A stretch of DNA of 64,000 nucleotides from Flavobacterium daemonense (GTDB taxonomy: Bacteria; Bacteroidota; Bacteroidia; Flavobacteriales; Flavobacteriaceae), in assembly GCF_007341385.1 (NCBI RefSeq), contig NZ_VJYD01000005.1, forward strand, positions 62,001 to 126,000, given 5' to 3'. Of this stretch, positions 45,840-54,800 are shown one piece after another (within the stretch, counting starts at the first letter, position 1; each line of letters starts with the position of its first letter). Made by a program: the position numbers and the translations under genes. The notes under the pieces are model-generated. The model worked only from the letters and a program-made list of their open reading frames with translations. It did not search any database and was not told the DNA's origin.

Positions 45840-46886
45840 TTAGCAATTTATTTCTTGCTTTTCGATAAAATTATAAATCACAATTGGAAAAGGAAAACTT
45901 TTTAACTCATTGGCGCTCACACCATTCCGAATTTTTTCTCTGATTTTAACTTTCCAGAACTGTATGTGCAGATGCTGATGCGAAAGTTTGTGCAAAACAG
46001 CCGTTTCTGCGCACTCTTCTATACCTATAATAGTATAGGACGGAAAAATGTCGTTTTGAACAGTTTTTGAAACCAAATCAAAACCAACAATTTCATCGGT
46101 TTCAAGAAGCGGAAATTCATACAAGTTATGCCAGATTCCTTTTGAAGTTCTTTTTTGAATTAAAGTATTCCCGAGAGCATCTTCTAAAACCAGATAATTA
46201 AAGAAACGATTGGTCACTTTTGTCTTTTTCAATTTCACCGGCAAAACCGCAACTTTCTTTTTCTGCAATGCCGCACAACTATCATTAAAAACACAAACCA
46301 TGCAATTCGGATTTTTAGGAACGCATTGGAGCGCACCAAATTCCATTATTGCCTGATTAAAGATTGCCGGATTATCTTTCGGCATTAATTCAGATGCCAA
46401 TGCTACAAATTCTTTTTTTGTTGCCGGCAAAGCAATATCAGATTCGATATCAAAATAGCGGGATAGAACCCTAAAAACATTTCCGTCAACAACAGGAACC
46501 GCTTCATTATAAGAAAAGGAAGCAATTGCGGCGGCCGTATATTCACCGACACCTTTTAATTTCAATAAACTTTTATAGTTTTCAGGAAAAACACCATTTA
46601 GTTCATTTGCCACAAATTGAGCTGTTTTATGCAAATTTCTGGCACGAGAATAATACCCTAATCCTTGCCAAAGTTTTAAAACTTGCTCTTCTGAGGCATT
46701 TGCCAAATCATTTACAGTAGGAAATTCCTTCGTAAATGCAAAAAAATAAGGCATTCCTTGAGCAACTCGAGTTTGCTGCAGCATAATTTCTGAGAGCCAA
46801 ATCAGGTAAGGATCGGCCGTTTTGCGCCAAGGTAAATCGCGCTTGTTTTGTAAATACCAATTTATCAATACATTATGAAAATCCAT
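45840..46886 (-). CDS. mutY: A/G-specific adenine glycosylase
   Basis: The start is placed at the ATG at 46886 (MDFHNVLINWYLQ), giving 348 residues. A longer frame from 46907 begins upstream of where transcription would start, given a -7 match at 46912-46905. MutY removes adenine paired with 8-oxoguanine. It has the helix-hairpin-helix (LLKLKGVGEYTAAAIASF), the catalytic Asp in VPVVDGNVFRVLSR, and four iron-sulfur cysteines spaced C-6-C-2-C-5-C in CVPKNPNCMVCVFNDSC. The C-terminal NUDIX-like domain recognises 8-oxoguanine. It heads the unit with ssb, gldE and gldD. Confidence 0.95.
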   Translation of the reverse strand: MDFHNVLINWYLQNKRDLPWRKTADPYLIWLSEIMLQQTRVAQGMPYFFAFTKEFPTVNDLANASEEQVLKLWQGLGYYSRARNLHKTAQFVANELNGVFPENYKSLLKLKGVGEYTAAAIASFSYNEAVPVVDGNVFRVLSRYFDIESDIALPATKKEFVALASELMPKDNPAIFNQAIMEFGALQCVPKNPNCMVCVFNDSCAALQKKKVAVLPVKLKKTKVTNRFFNYLVLEDALGNTLIQKRTSKGIWHNLYEFPLLETDEIVGFDLVSKTVQNDIFPSYTIIGIEECAETAVLHKLSHQHLHIQFWKVKIREKIRNGVSANELKSFPFPIVIYNFIEKQEINC

Positions 46887-46904
46887 ACTAAAATACTTAG
46901 AAAA

Positions 46905-46912
46905 CAAAAGTA
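46905..46912 (-). promoter_or_regulatory. mutY -7 element that decides the start codon
   Basis: TACTTTTG on the minus strand matches TAnnTTTG. Transcription would begin about 46898, after the upstream ATG at 46907, so the ATG at 46886 is the likely start. Confidence 0.5.
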
Positions 46913-46945
46913 AATGTTTATGTAATTAAAATTTAACGATTTAGC

Positions 46946-46977
46946 TTGATTAATTATTTTTTTAATTCCTATATTTG
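46946..46977 (+). promoter_or_regulatory. Promoter of the HU gene
   Basis: TTG at 46946-46948 and TATATTTG at 46970-46977, 21 bases apart, give a full consensus match with a leader of about 45 bases. Confidence 0.7.
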
Positions 46978-47026
46978 CAAACTCAAAAAAATAGTACATC
47001 ATTTATAAAATAAAATAGGAAAGAAA

Positions 47027-47317
47027 ATGACGAAAGCAGATATCGTAGCGAAAATTTCAGAGAAACTAGGTCTTGAAAAAGGAGATGTTCAAGCAACAGT
47101 AGAAACTTTTATGGAAGAAGTTAAGACTTCATTGGAAACTGGAGACAATGTTTACCTAAGAGGTTTTGGAAGCTTTATCGTTAAAACTAGAGCTGAAAAG
47201 ACTGGTAGAAACATTTCAAAAAACACTACAATCAAAATTCCAGCACACAACATCCCTGCGTTTAAACCTGCAAAAGTTTTTGTGGAAGGAGTAAAAACGA
47301 ACAACGAAGCAAAATAA
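47027..47317 (+). CDS. hup: HU/IHF-family DNA-binding protein
   Basis: This 96-residue protein begins MTKADIVAKISEKLGLEKGD and carries the HU core GDNVYLRGFGSFIVKTRAEKTGRNISKNT, with the arm KIPAHNIPAFKPAKVF that inserts into the minor groove. HU proteins bend and compact DNA. The family end is followed by a short acidic/basic tail. A 30-residue ribosomal-type gene follows 31 bases later with no terminator between, and the shared promoter lies at 46946-46977. Confidence 0.95.
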   Translation: MTKADIVAKISEKLGLEKGDVQATVETFMEEVKTSLETGDNVYLRGFGSFIVKTRAEKTGRNISKNTTIKIPAHNIPAFKPAKVFVEGVKTNNEAK

Positions 47318-47348
47318 TACTATTAATTAACATAAAATCTGACACGAT

Positions 47349-47441
47349 ATGCCAAGTGGTAAAAAAAGAAAGAGACATAAGGTAGCTACTCACAAACGTA
47401 AAAAAAGAGCGAGAGCTAACCGTCACAAAAAGAAAAAGTAG
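47349..47441 (+). CDS. 30-residue basic protein, AURKAIP1/COX24-like
   Basis: A short gene reads MPSGKKRKRHKVATHKRKKR and then ARANRHKKKK, 30 residues, almost all basic. This is a known highly conserved protein of Bacteroidota annotated as AURKAIP1/COX24 domain-containing, related to the mitochondrial ribosomal protein mS38 type; I recall a similar small protein in the flavobacterial ribosome structure, which should be checked. It starts 31 bases after hup and overlaps its own terminator hairpin at the stop. Its size makes it easy to miss. Confidence 0.85.
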   Translation: MPSGKKRKRHKVATHKRKKRARANRHKKKK

Positions 47442-47463
47442 TTTTAAACTACTTTTTTCTTTT
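47433..47463 (+). terminator. Terminator overlapping the 30-residue gene's stop
   Basis: Twelve-base arms (47433-47444, 47446-47457) built on AGTAGTTT/AAACTACT start inside the last codons of the gene and run into Ts. Confidence 0.85.
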
Positions 47464-47489
47464 TAAACGTTCATTGAAATTGAAAATTA

Positions 47490-47690
47490 GTATTCAGTCA
47501 TCAGTTTATAGTATTCAGTCTACTGATTGCTTAGAACTGCAAACTGCCAGCTAGTTTTCCCCGGGTTAATACCTGTTAAAAATATTGTTTAATCCATCCT
47601 TGTAGAAGTTGATGGTTTCAGGTTTTTGGTTTTTGGTTTCATTACCAACAACTATCAACAAACAACCGACAACCAATTCACGGATAAAAA
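47490..47690. repeat. Low-complexity intergenic sequence before rng
   Basis: The 257-base gap before rng is mostly short imperfect repeats: AGTATTCAGTC twice, TTTTTGGTTTTTGGTTTC, and CAACAACTATCAACAAACAA-like runs. No gene is seen. It looks like the simple CAACTG/CAGT-type intergenic repeats of Flavobacterium (memory). Confidence 0.45.
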
Positions 47691-47698
47691 TTTACAGT

Positions 47699-49243
47699 GT
47701 GAATAAAGAATTAATCATTAGATCTAGTTCTGAAGCAGTAGATTTTGCCTTATTAAAAGATGGAAAACTAATTGAATTACACAAAGAAGAAGAGAAAAGC
47801 AACTTTCAGGTTGGTGATATTTTTATTGCCAAAATCAGAAAACCAGTTGCTGGACTTAATGCTGCTTTTGTAAATGTAGGCTTCGAAAAAGATGCCTTTT
47901 TACATTATCACGATTTAGGTCCAAACTTAGCTTCTCAGCTGAAATTCATAAAACTTGTAAGCGCAGGTAAAATAAAAGATTTCTCCCTAAAAACCTTTCA
48001 GTTTGAAAAAGAGATTGACAAAGATGGCATCATTACTGATATTTTAAGTGCCAATCAATCTGTCTTAGTTCAAGTAGTTAAAGAACCTATATCGACCAAG
48101 GGCCCAAGAATAAGTGCTGAGCTTTCTCTTGCCGGAAGATTTATCGTTCTAGTTCCTTTTTCTGATCGTGTTTCTATTTCTCAAAAAATAGAAGACAAAA
48201 AAGAAAAGGATCGTCTAAAAAAACTTGTTCTATCGATCAAACCTAAAGGATTTGGTGTTATTGTTCGTACAGTAGCAGAAGGCAAAAACGTAGCCGAATT
48301 AGAAAAAGATTTGCAGAACCTGCTTGGCAGATGGACTGCAATGTGTAAAAAATTACCAACTGCTCATCATCCATCAAAAGTATTAGGAGAGCTTAACAGA
48401 GCTTCTTCAATATTAAGAGATGTATTTAACGATACCTTCAGCGGTATCCAGATAGATGATGAAGAGTTGTACCATCAAACGAAGGAATATCTGCAAGAAA
48501 TTGCGCCTTCTAAACAATCGATTGTTAAGTTTTATCAATCAAATGATACTCCAATTTTCGAGAAATACAATATAGAGAGACAAATCAAAACTTCTTTTGG
48601 CAGAACCGTTTCTATGAGTAAAGGTGCTTATCTTATCATTGAACATACTGAAGCTCTTCACGTTATAGACGTAAATAGCGGAAACCGTTCAAACAAAGCT
48701 ACCAACCAAGAAGACACGGCAATGGAAGTAAATATGATTGCTGCCGCAGAAATCGCTAGACAATTGCGTCTGCGTGATATGGGTGGCATTATCGTAGTTG
48801 ATTTTATCGATATGTCTAATCCAGAAAATAGGAAAGTTTTGTTCGACTTCTTGCGAGAAGAAATGAGCGACGATAAAGCAAAACATAAAATATTACCGCC
48901 AAGTAAATTTGGACTTGTCCAGATTACAAGACAGCGAGTAAGACCAGAAGTGAATATCAAAACCAGAGAGGAAGATCCTAACAAACACAATGGTGAAATT
49001 GAAGCTCCAATTTTAATCATTGATAAGATCACCGCTGATTTAGAAAGACTTTTAAAAACCCACAATAAAGTTGTGCTAAACACACACCCTTTTGTGGCTG
49101 CATACCTCAGCAAAGGTTTTCCATCATTACGTTCAAAATGGTTTTTTGAACATAAGAAATGGGTGAAAATCATACCTCGTGACGCTTACACGTACTTAGA
49201 ATACCATTTCTATGATAAAAAAGGAAATGTTATTTCAGAATAA
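47699..49243 (+). CDS. rng: Ribonuclease G/E family endoribonuclease
   Basis: The start is set at the GTG at 47699, giving 514 residues beginning with NKELIIRSSSEAVDFALLKD; a frame from 47609 would add 30 residues of repeat-derived sequence with no match to the family. The N-terminal S1 domain (VGDIFIAKIRKPVAGLNAAFVNVG) binds RNA and the DNase I-like domain holds the catalytic Asp residues in VIDVNSGNRSN and GGIIVVDFIDM. The zinc-link and small domain follow. It cuts single-stranded RNA in rRNA maturation and mRNA turnover. No long E-type C-terminal scaffold is present, so it is RNase G-like in length. Confidence 0.93.
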   Translation: MNKELIIRSSSEAVDFALLKDGKLIELHKEEEKSNFQVGDIFIAKIRKPVAGLNAAFVNVGFEKDAFLHYHDLGPNLASQLKFIKLVSAGKIKDFSLKTFQFEKEIDKDGIITDILSANQSVLVQVVKEPISTKGPRISAELSLAGRFIVLVPFSDRVSISQKIEDKKEKDRLKKLVLSIKPKGFGVIVRTVAEGKNVAELEKDLQNLLGRWTAMCKKLPTAHHPSKVLGELNRASSILRDVFNDTFSGIQIDDEELYHQTKEYLQEIAPSKQSIVKFYQSNDTPIFEKYNIERQIKTSFGRTVSMSKGAYLIIEHTEALHVIDVNSGNRSNKATNQEDTAMEVNMIAAAEIARQLRLRDMGGIIVVDFIDMSNPENRKVLFDFLREEMSDDKAKHKILPPSKFGLVQITRQRVRPEVNIKTREEDPNKHNGEIEAPILIIDKITADLERLLKTHNKVVLNTHPFVAAYLSKGFPSLRSKWFFEHKKWVKIIPRDAYTYLEYHFYDKKGNVISE

Positions 49244-49249
49244 AAAACA

Positions 49250-49282
49250 AAACCGCCCCGATGCATCGGGGCGGTTTTTTTG
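49250..49282 (+). terminator. Terminator after rng
   Basis: AACCGCCCCGATG pairs with its complement CATCGGGGCGGTT and runs into Ts directly after the rng stop. Confidence 0.95.
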
Positions 49283-49294
49283 TGTCTTTTTTTC

Positions 49295-49352
49295 GCCACG
49301 AATTACACGAATTTGCACGAATTAATTTGTGGCAATTGGTGTAATTCGTGGC
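49295..49352. repeat. Dispersed-type inverted repeat
   Basis: GCCACGAATTACAC (49295-49308) and GTGTAATTCGTGGC (49339-49352) are perfect inverted copies. Between them are further CACGAATT fragments. It lies between the ends of rng and pbpC, both convergent. Similar ACGAATT-rich palindromes are common between flavobacterial genes (memory). Confidence 0.6.
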
Positions 49353-49357
49353 AAAAA

Positions 49358-51733
49358 CTATTCTCGAACTATTTCAATCTTTCGTCTAATTTCATTCCCA
49401 GAAGCATCCACAACTGTAATGTAATGCGTTCCGGTTGTTGGTGTAATTGGTAATTCGTGAAAGGTTTTTGTAGTAGCTTTATAAACATCATCAACATACC
49501 AAAACAATTCTTTATCTCGTTCAGAATAAGCTACTTTTAAAATTACAGGTTGAACGTTACTGTTGAAATCTTTCGTTAAATAGATTTTACTATTTGCTTT
49601 TGGATAAATAAAATCCATTGTTGTCGTTTGTGTTCCCTCACAACCTTCTTTAAACGGAGGCAAGGGCAAATACTCAATATGCTGGCTTTTATAATACCAT
49701 GCCATAACAGGAGGCAGCACAAACCAATTTTTGGTCACAATATTCTCAACACTTTCACAACTGCTGTTTACTTGAAATTGTTCGGTTTTATCCAAATGAA
49801 TGGTTTTATGATATGGACAAACTTTAGTCAATTTTCCTTTTTTAGAAACCCATTGCTTGATTTTCGGACAATTTTCTTTTGCTAAATAACCACTCAAACG
49901 ACAAACCTCAACTTCTTCTAAATCTTTATAAGGCGTTTCAAACCATCTTTGTCTTGGCAATAAATTAAAAACGTCGAATAAAATTGGTGCGGCGCTAGTA
50001 ACTCCAGTCAATGTTGGCCTACCTTCTCCCGTTGCATTTCCAACCCAGACTCCAACGACATATCTTGAATTGGTTCCAATGGCCCAAGCATCTCGATTCC
50101 CGAAACTTGTTCCCGTTTTCCATGCAATTTTCAAGGAACTGTCATAAAACTTCCAAGCCTCATCTCCTTCTGGCCTGTTCACTTCTTCCATTGCATTATA
50201 CGTCAACCAAATTGATCCTGCTCCCAAGATATTCTTCTGATCCGTTTCTGATCCAAAATCGGGTTTAAAATCATTTTTATAATTTAGCTCCGCAAACTCA
50301 TTTGTTCGATACTTTGCGTGATTTTTTGAATAATAATTTAATGTTGACGAAAGATTTGCATAGGTTCGACATAAATCCCACAAATTACTTTCGGCACCGC
50401 CAAGAATCAGTGACAAACCATAATGATCTGGCGTTTTATTAATATCTCTTAATTTAAATTTCTGCAGTTCTTCATAAAACTTGTTCACAGTAAATTCCTG
50501 AAGCATTAAAACCGCTGGAATATTCAACGAACGTGACAATGCGCGATGCGCCGGAACAGCTCCGTCAAAAGTAAGATTGAAATTCTGCGGTGTATAACCT
50601 GAAATCTGAGTTGGAATATCTGCCACTAAAGTGTTTGGCAATAATTCGCCATCGTCAAGCATTGCGCCATATAAAAGCGGTTTTAAAATACTTCCCGTAC
50701 TTCGTGGCGCATCAATAATATCCACATCTTTTTGATGATCTGAATCTGCTGGAGAATTCCCCACATAACTCATCACATTTCTGTTTTGAACATCAATGAC
50801 CAAAATAGCCAAATTGTGAACTTCATTTTGCTTGTACTGATTGTAATAATATCTCGCAATCTGATTTACACGATTCTGCAACGCATAATCTATTGTTGTT
50901 TTTACTCGTGTTCCTTCTTCATTTTTAGCTACTCGCTGTAATAAGTGAGGCGCAATTTGAGGCAGACTATATGGTTTTTGAGGCAAAGGTTCTTCTGTTG
51001 AAAGTTCATACGTCTGCTTGTCAATTATTCCTTCTTGATGAAGTTTCAACAATAATCTATTTCGTTTGTTCAGTAATTTTATCTGATTTTTTCCTGGATA
51101 AATTAAACTTGGTGCATTTGGCAAAACAGCCAAAACCGCATTTTCTGCCCAAGACAATTGATTTGCCTGAACGCCAAAATAACGCCAAGAAGCCATTTCC
51201 AACCCAACAACATTTCCTCCAAATGGTGCATGAGCAGCGTACATTTCGAGAATTTCATCTTTAGAATAACCTAATTCTAATCTCGTTGCGAGAATAATTT
51301 CGATAATTTTCTCAAAATAGGTTCTGTTTTTTCCTTTTCGGGATAATCGGATAACTTGTTGTGTTAAGGTGCTTCCGCCTCTGACTACTTTTCCGGCTTT
51401 TCTATTTTGCTTAAACGCATTCACCATCGCACCCGGATTAAATCCCGGATGTTTATAGAAATACTCGTCTTCAAAATAAACGATGCATTTTTTAAATTTA
51501 TCCGGAACACTGTCTTGCGCAGGAAAACGCCATTGCCCGTCGCGCGCAATTTTTGCTCCGAGCAACTCTCCTTCTTTGCTTTCAATCACCGTTGAGTAAG
51601 GCTCTTCGAACAAAATTCGAGGTATAGAAAAATAGTAAATCAGCAAAAGCAGAAATGCAATTGCCGATTTTATTTTATTTCTTTTTATCCAATTTATGAT
51701 GCGTTGAAGAAACGCTATAAGTTTATTTTTCAA
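49358..51733 (-). CDS. pbpC: Penicillin-binding protein 1C
   Basis: This 791-residue inner-membrane enzyme has one N-terminal helix (IKSAIAFLLLLIYYFSIP), the GT51 transglycosylase domain (ILFEEPYSTV, then YFEDEYFYKHPG with catalytic Glu, and RGGSTLTQQVIRLSRKG), and a transpeptidase domain with SxxK in STGSILKPLL, SxN in SRSLNIPA and KTGTSF. The C-terminal BiPBP_C domain follows. PBP1C polymerises glycan strands. It lies downstream of the alpha-2-macroglobulin gene, the classical pairing thought to respond to proteases that damage the envelope. A 148-base repeat-rich gap separates them. Confidence 0.95.
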   Translation of the reverse strand: MKNKLIAFLQRIINWIKRNKIKSAIAFLLLLIYYFSIPRILFEEPYSTVIESKEGELLGAKIARDGQWRFPAQDSVPDKFKKCIVYFEDEYFYKHPGFNPGAMVNAFKQNRKAGKVVRGGSTLTQQVIRLSRKGKNRTYFEKIIEIILATRLELGYSKDEILEMYAAHAPFGGNVVGLEMASWRYFGVQANQLSWAENAVLAVLPNAPSLIYPGKNQIKLLNKRNRLLLKLHQEGIIDKQTYELSTEEPLPQKPYSLPQIAPHLLQRVAKNEEGTRVKTTIDYALQNRVNQIARYYYNQYKQNEVHNLAILVIDVQNRNVMSYVGNSPADSDHQKDVDIIDAPRSTGSILKPLLYGAMLDDGELLPNTLVADIPTQISGYTPQNFNLTFDGAVPAHRALSRSLNIPAVLMLQEFTVNKFYEELQKFKLRDINKTPDHYGLSLILGGAESNLWDLCRTYANLSSTLNYYSKNHAKYRTNEFAELNYKNDFKPDFGSETDQKNILGAGSIWLTYNAMEEVNRPEGDEAWKFYDSSLKIAWKTGTSFGNRDAWAIGTNSRYVVGVWVGNATGEGRPTLTGVTSAAPILFDVFNLLPRQRWFETPYKDLEEVEVCRLSGYLAKENCPKIKQWVSKKGKLTKVCPYHKTIHLDKTEQFQVNSSCESVENIVTKNWFVLPPVMAWYYKSQHIEYLPLPPFKEGCEGTQTTTMDFIYPKANSKIYLTKDFNSNVQPVILKVAYSERDKELFWYVDDVYKATTKTFHELPITPTTGTHYITVVDASGNEIRRKIEIVRE

Positions 51734-51749
51734 GACTGTTTTAATTTAA

Positions 51750-51876
51750 CCGCAAAGAGCGCAAAGTTATCCGCAAAGTTTTTTGCCCACAGATTTTACT
51801 GATGAAACAGGTTTTCGCGGATTGTATTAAAAAATATCTGTGTAAATCAGTTTAATCCGTAAAATCCGTGAGCTAT
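51750..51876. repeat. Repeat-rich gap between pbpC and its partner
   Basis: The gap carries GCAAAGAGCGCAAAG-type and CACAGATTTTACTGAT-type phrases, the second with a partial inverted copy (ATCTGTGTAAATCAG) and a repeated AATCCGT. It resembles dispersed flavobacterial intergenic sequence. No gene or clear terminator is seen. Confidence 0.45.
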
Positions 51877-51881
51877 TTTTT

Positions 51882-54800
51882 TTATTTCACAACCTCAACC
51901 CAGAATCCTTTTGTTCTTGCTAAGAACGTATTATCATACATCGCTTCACATTGCAATCCAGGCAAATAATAATTACCTAAATAAGATGCGTTTAACAAGA
52001 TTCTGAAAACTTTAGTTTCTCTCGATTTCATTCCGAAATAGAAATTAGTTCTGTCGTCACGAATATCAATATAATCCGCAGTATTATTTACAGCGTCTCC
52101 ATAATCGGTAAAACGAGTATTTACGATTTCGAATCCGGAAGGTAGAATCTGAGATACCGCAACATTCTGAACACTTTCATTTCTTTGATTTTTAATTGTA
52201 ACCTCAGCAATAAATTCGGTTCCCTGATTAATTTTGGAAACATTGATCACACTTCCTTTTCTATTTTTGAAAACAATAGAAGCCGAAACATCATTTTGAA
52301 CTGTATTTTCCTGTCCAATTGGCAATATTCCGGTATTCAACACACGAACATAAACCGTATTATTTTTAATGTTTTTCAGCGTAATACTATTTGTTCCGCT
52401 TGCAGTAGGCAAACTTCTATCAGCAATAGTTTTTTGTGTATTAATCGTTTCTCCTTTGCCATTTTTACTGAACTGAATATTAATACCTTTTGACCCATTA
52501 CTTACCGAAAATTTCGACATCGAATACAAACAATAAGCCGTTGTTTGCGTGCTCATCCACTGATTAGCAGACATTTCTTTAGCCAATTTTGTTGCCGTTA
52601 CAAATGCTTTTTGTTTTTGCCCCAAAAGAAGAAATGTTTCTAAAGCCATCGCACGGTTTCTTTCGCTTGAGCCATAATAGTAATAACTATATCCATCGGA
52701 ATCGCCGTCGATACTAGTTTTCAGGAACAAACTTTGTCCAGCCGATTTTTGTCCCGCCAAAACATAAGCTGCTGCCAAACGAAGTTTACTTTCGTTCGAA
52801 ATGCCTTTTGTTTCTCTCAACCTATTCATAGATGATAAATCGGCATTTCCTGCCAAAGCCAAAGTATATAATCTATAAGCCTGAGCCAGATCATTTCCAT
52901 ATTTCGGTTCAAAACGCCATTGTTTTGCTTCTTTTTGCTGATATGAGAGCCATTTTGATTTGAAATTAATTGGCAATACATATCCCTTTTTCTCTGCTTC
53001 AATCAAGAAGTGCCCGGCGTAAGAAGTTCCCCAATCATCAGCAACTGCATTTCCTTGCCAATACGGCATTCCTCCATTAGATAATTGGAAATTACCCAAT
53101 CTTGCAATTCCCGCCGTAACATTCTTTTGAATTAATCCTTTGCGGATAGCATCAATATCAGCAACATCTCCTAGATACAATTGCGGGAAAACAGACGAAG
53201 TTGTCTGCTCGACACAACCATGCGGATACTGAATTAAAAACTGCATTCTACCATTCAAATTCATTGATGGCATTGATGAAACTTCTAATCTGGCTTTATT
53301 GCTTCCGGCTACTCCAAATGTTTTCCACGAAAGTGTTTTTGTGCTATTTGGAAGCAAAATAACATCTGTAAAAGTACTCGTAACCGGATTCGGATTTGTC
53401 ATATCAATTTCGACATCGTAACTTGATTTTTCATTTCCTGAAGTTGCAATAACCTGAACTTTTGCAATTCCGGTAGCAGCACCAACAACCAAATTAAAAT
53501 ATGCCATTTTTTCGTCAGGTGAACTAAAAGTTAATGATTGCGTTGCGCTTCCCATAACTTTTAAGCCATTGCTGGTTTTAATTTGAATAGAAACATTTTT
53601 AATTCTGTTTTCTGTTGCAAAAACAGTAACCGGAATCGTCACTTTTTCTGAAGGTGAAATTTTTCTCGGCAACGATGCCAAAACCATCAGCGGACTTTTT
53701 ACCGGAGTCGCTTTTTCAACGCTTCCATAAGCGCTTGTATTGGCATCACCTGCAACAACCATAGTTCGAACAGAACCGATGTATTTTGGCAATTTTAACT
53801 GATGTGATTTTGTTTGTCCTTTTTCTAATTTAAATGGTCCGTAGTAAAATACAACAGGTTTAAAACGGTTTGCTTTTTTAGCTTTTCCGCCTCCTAAATC
53901 CTGATCTCCCCCAATACTGAAAATCTGATTTATTTTTCCGCCATAAGCACCAATAACATCATCATAAATGTCCCACGTTTTTACACCCAATGCTTCACGA
54001 ACATAAAAACTGTCCCAAGCATTTGGCGTTTTAAAACGAGTTAAATCTAAAAGTCCTTCATCAACAACGGCAATAGTATACGTCATTTCTTTACCCGATT
54101 TTTCCCCTACTTTCACTGTAAAAGGCTGTTCTGGTTTCAAAACATCAGGCATATTTATCGTCGGTGCCAAAATCGTGTTTTTGTCTACCACTTCAATCGG
54201 AACAATTCCATACATACGAATTGGCGAGTCATTTTTAGTGGATGCGTGAGGCTGTAACAAAGTAATATTGAAATACACATTTGGCGCCATTGCTCCCGTA
54301 ATTGGAACTTCAACTTTTGTTTCTCCCTGTTTTGTTTTTGCCCAAAGTGTCTGAACCACTTTTGATCCGTTTTCGATTGAAATCAAAGCGCGTCCGCCTT
54401 CACTTGAAGGGAAAGAAATTTGTGCTTTTTCACCAACTGCGTAATTTTTCTTGTCTGTAGAAAATACCAGCATATTTGCAGTAGAAGCATCTCTGTTGCG
54501 TGTTTTTCCAGACCAAATTGGCCAATCAATATTTACGGTCAAAGCAGTTGCATGTCCGTCTGCGTTATCTGAAACACGAATTAAATAACGTCCCCACTCT
54601 TCATCGGTTAAAGAAAACTGAATGCTTCCTTTTCCGTTTGCATCTGTATTTACTACAAAAGTTTTATAGGAAGTCGTTGCATTCGACGAATTATAATTCG
54701 ACAAATTATCGCTTGAAGCATCCCACCACCAGCGCCAATCCACTTTGAAAACTTTAACTTCTAGGTTTCTTACTGATTTTGGTCTTCCGTTTTCATCAAC

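Noticed and set aside
47609..47698. Upstream extension of rng
   Set aside because: The added 30 residues come from repeat-like intergenic DNA and do not resemble the family start; the GTG at 47699 fits better.
48658..49173. 171-residue open frame on the minus strand in rng
   Set aside because: It is antisense to the conserved catalytic domain of RNase G and has no signal, motif or promoter of its own.
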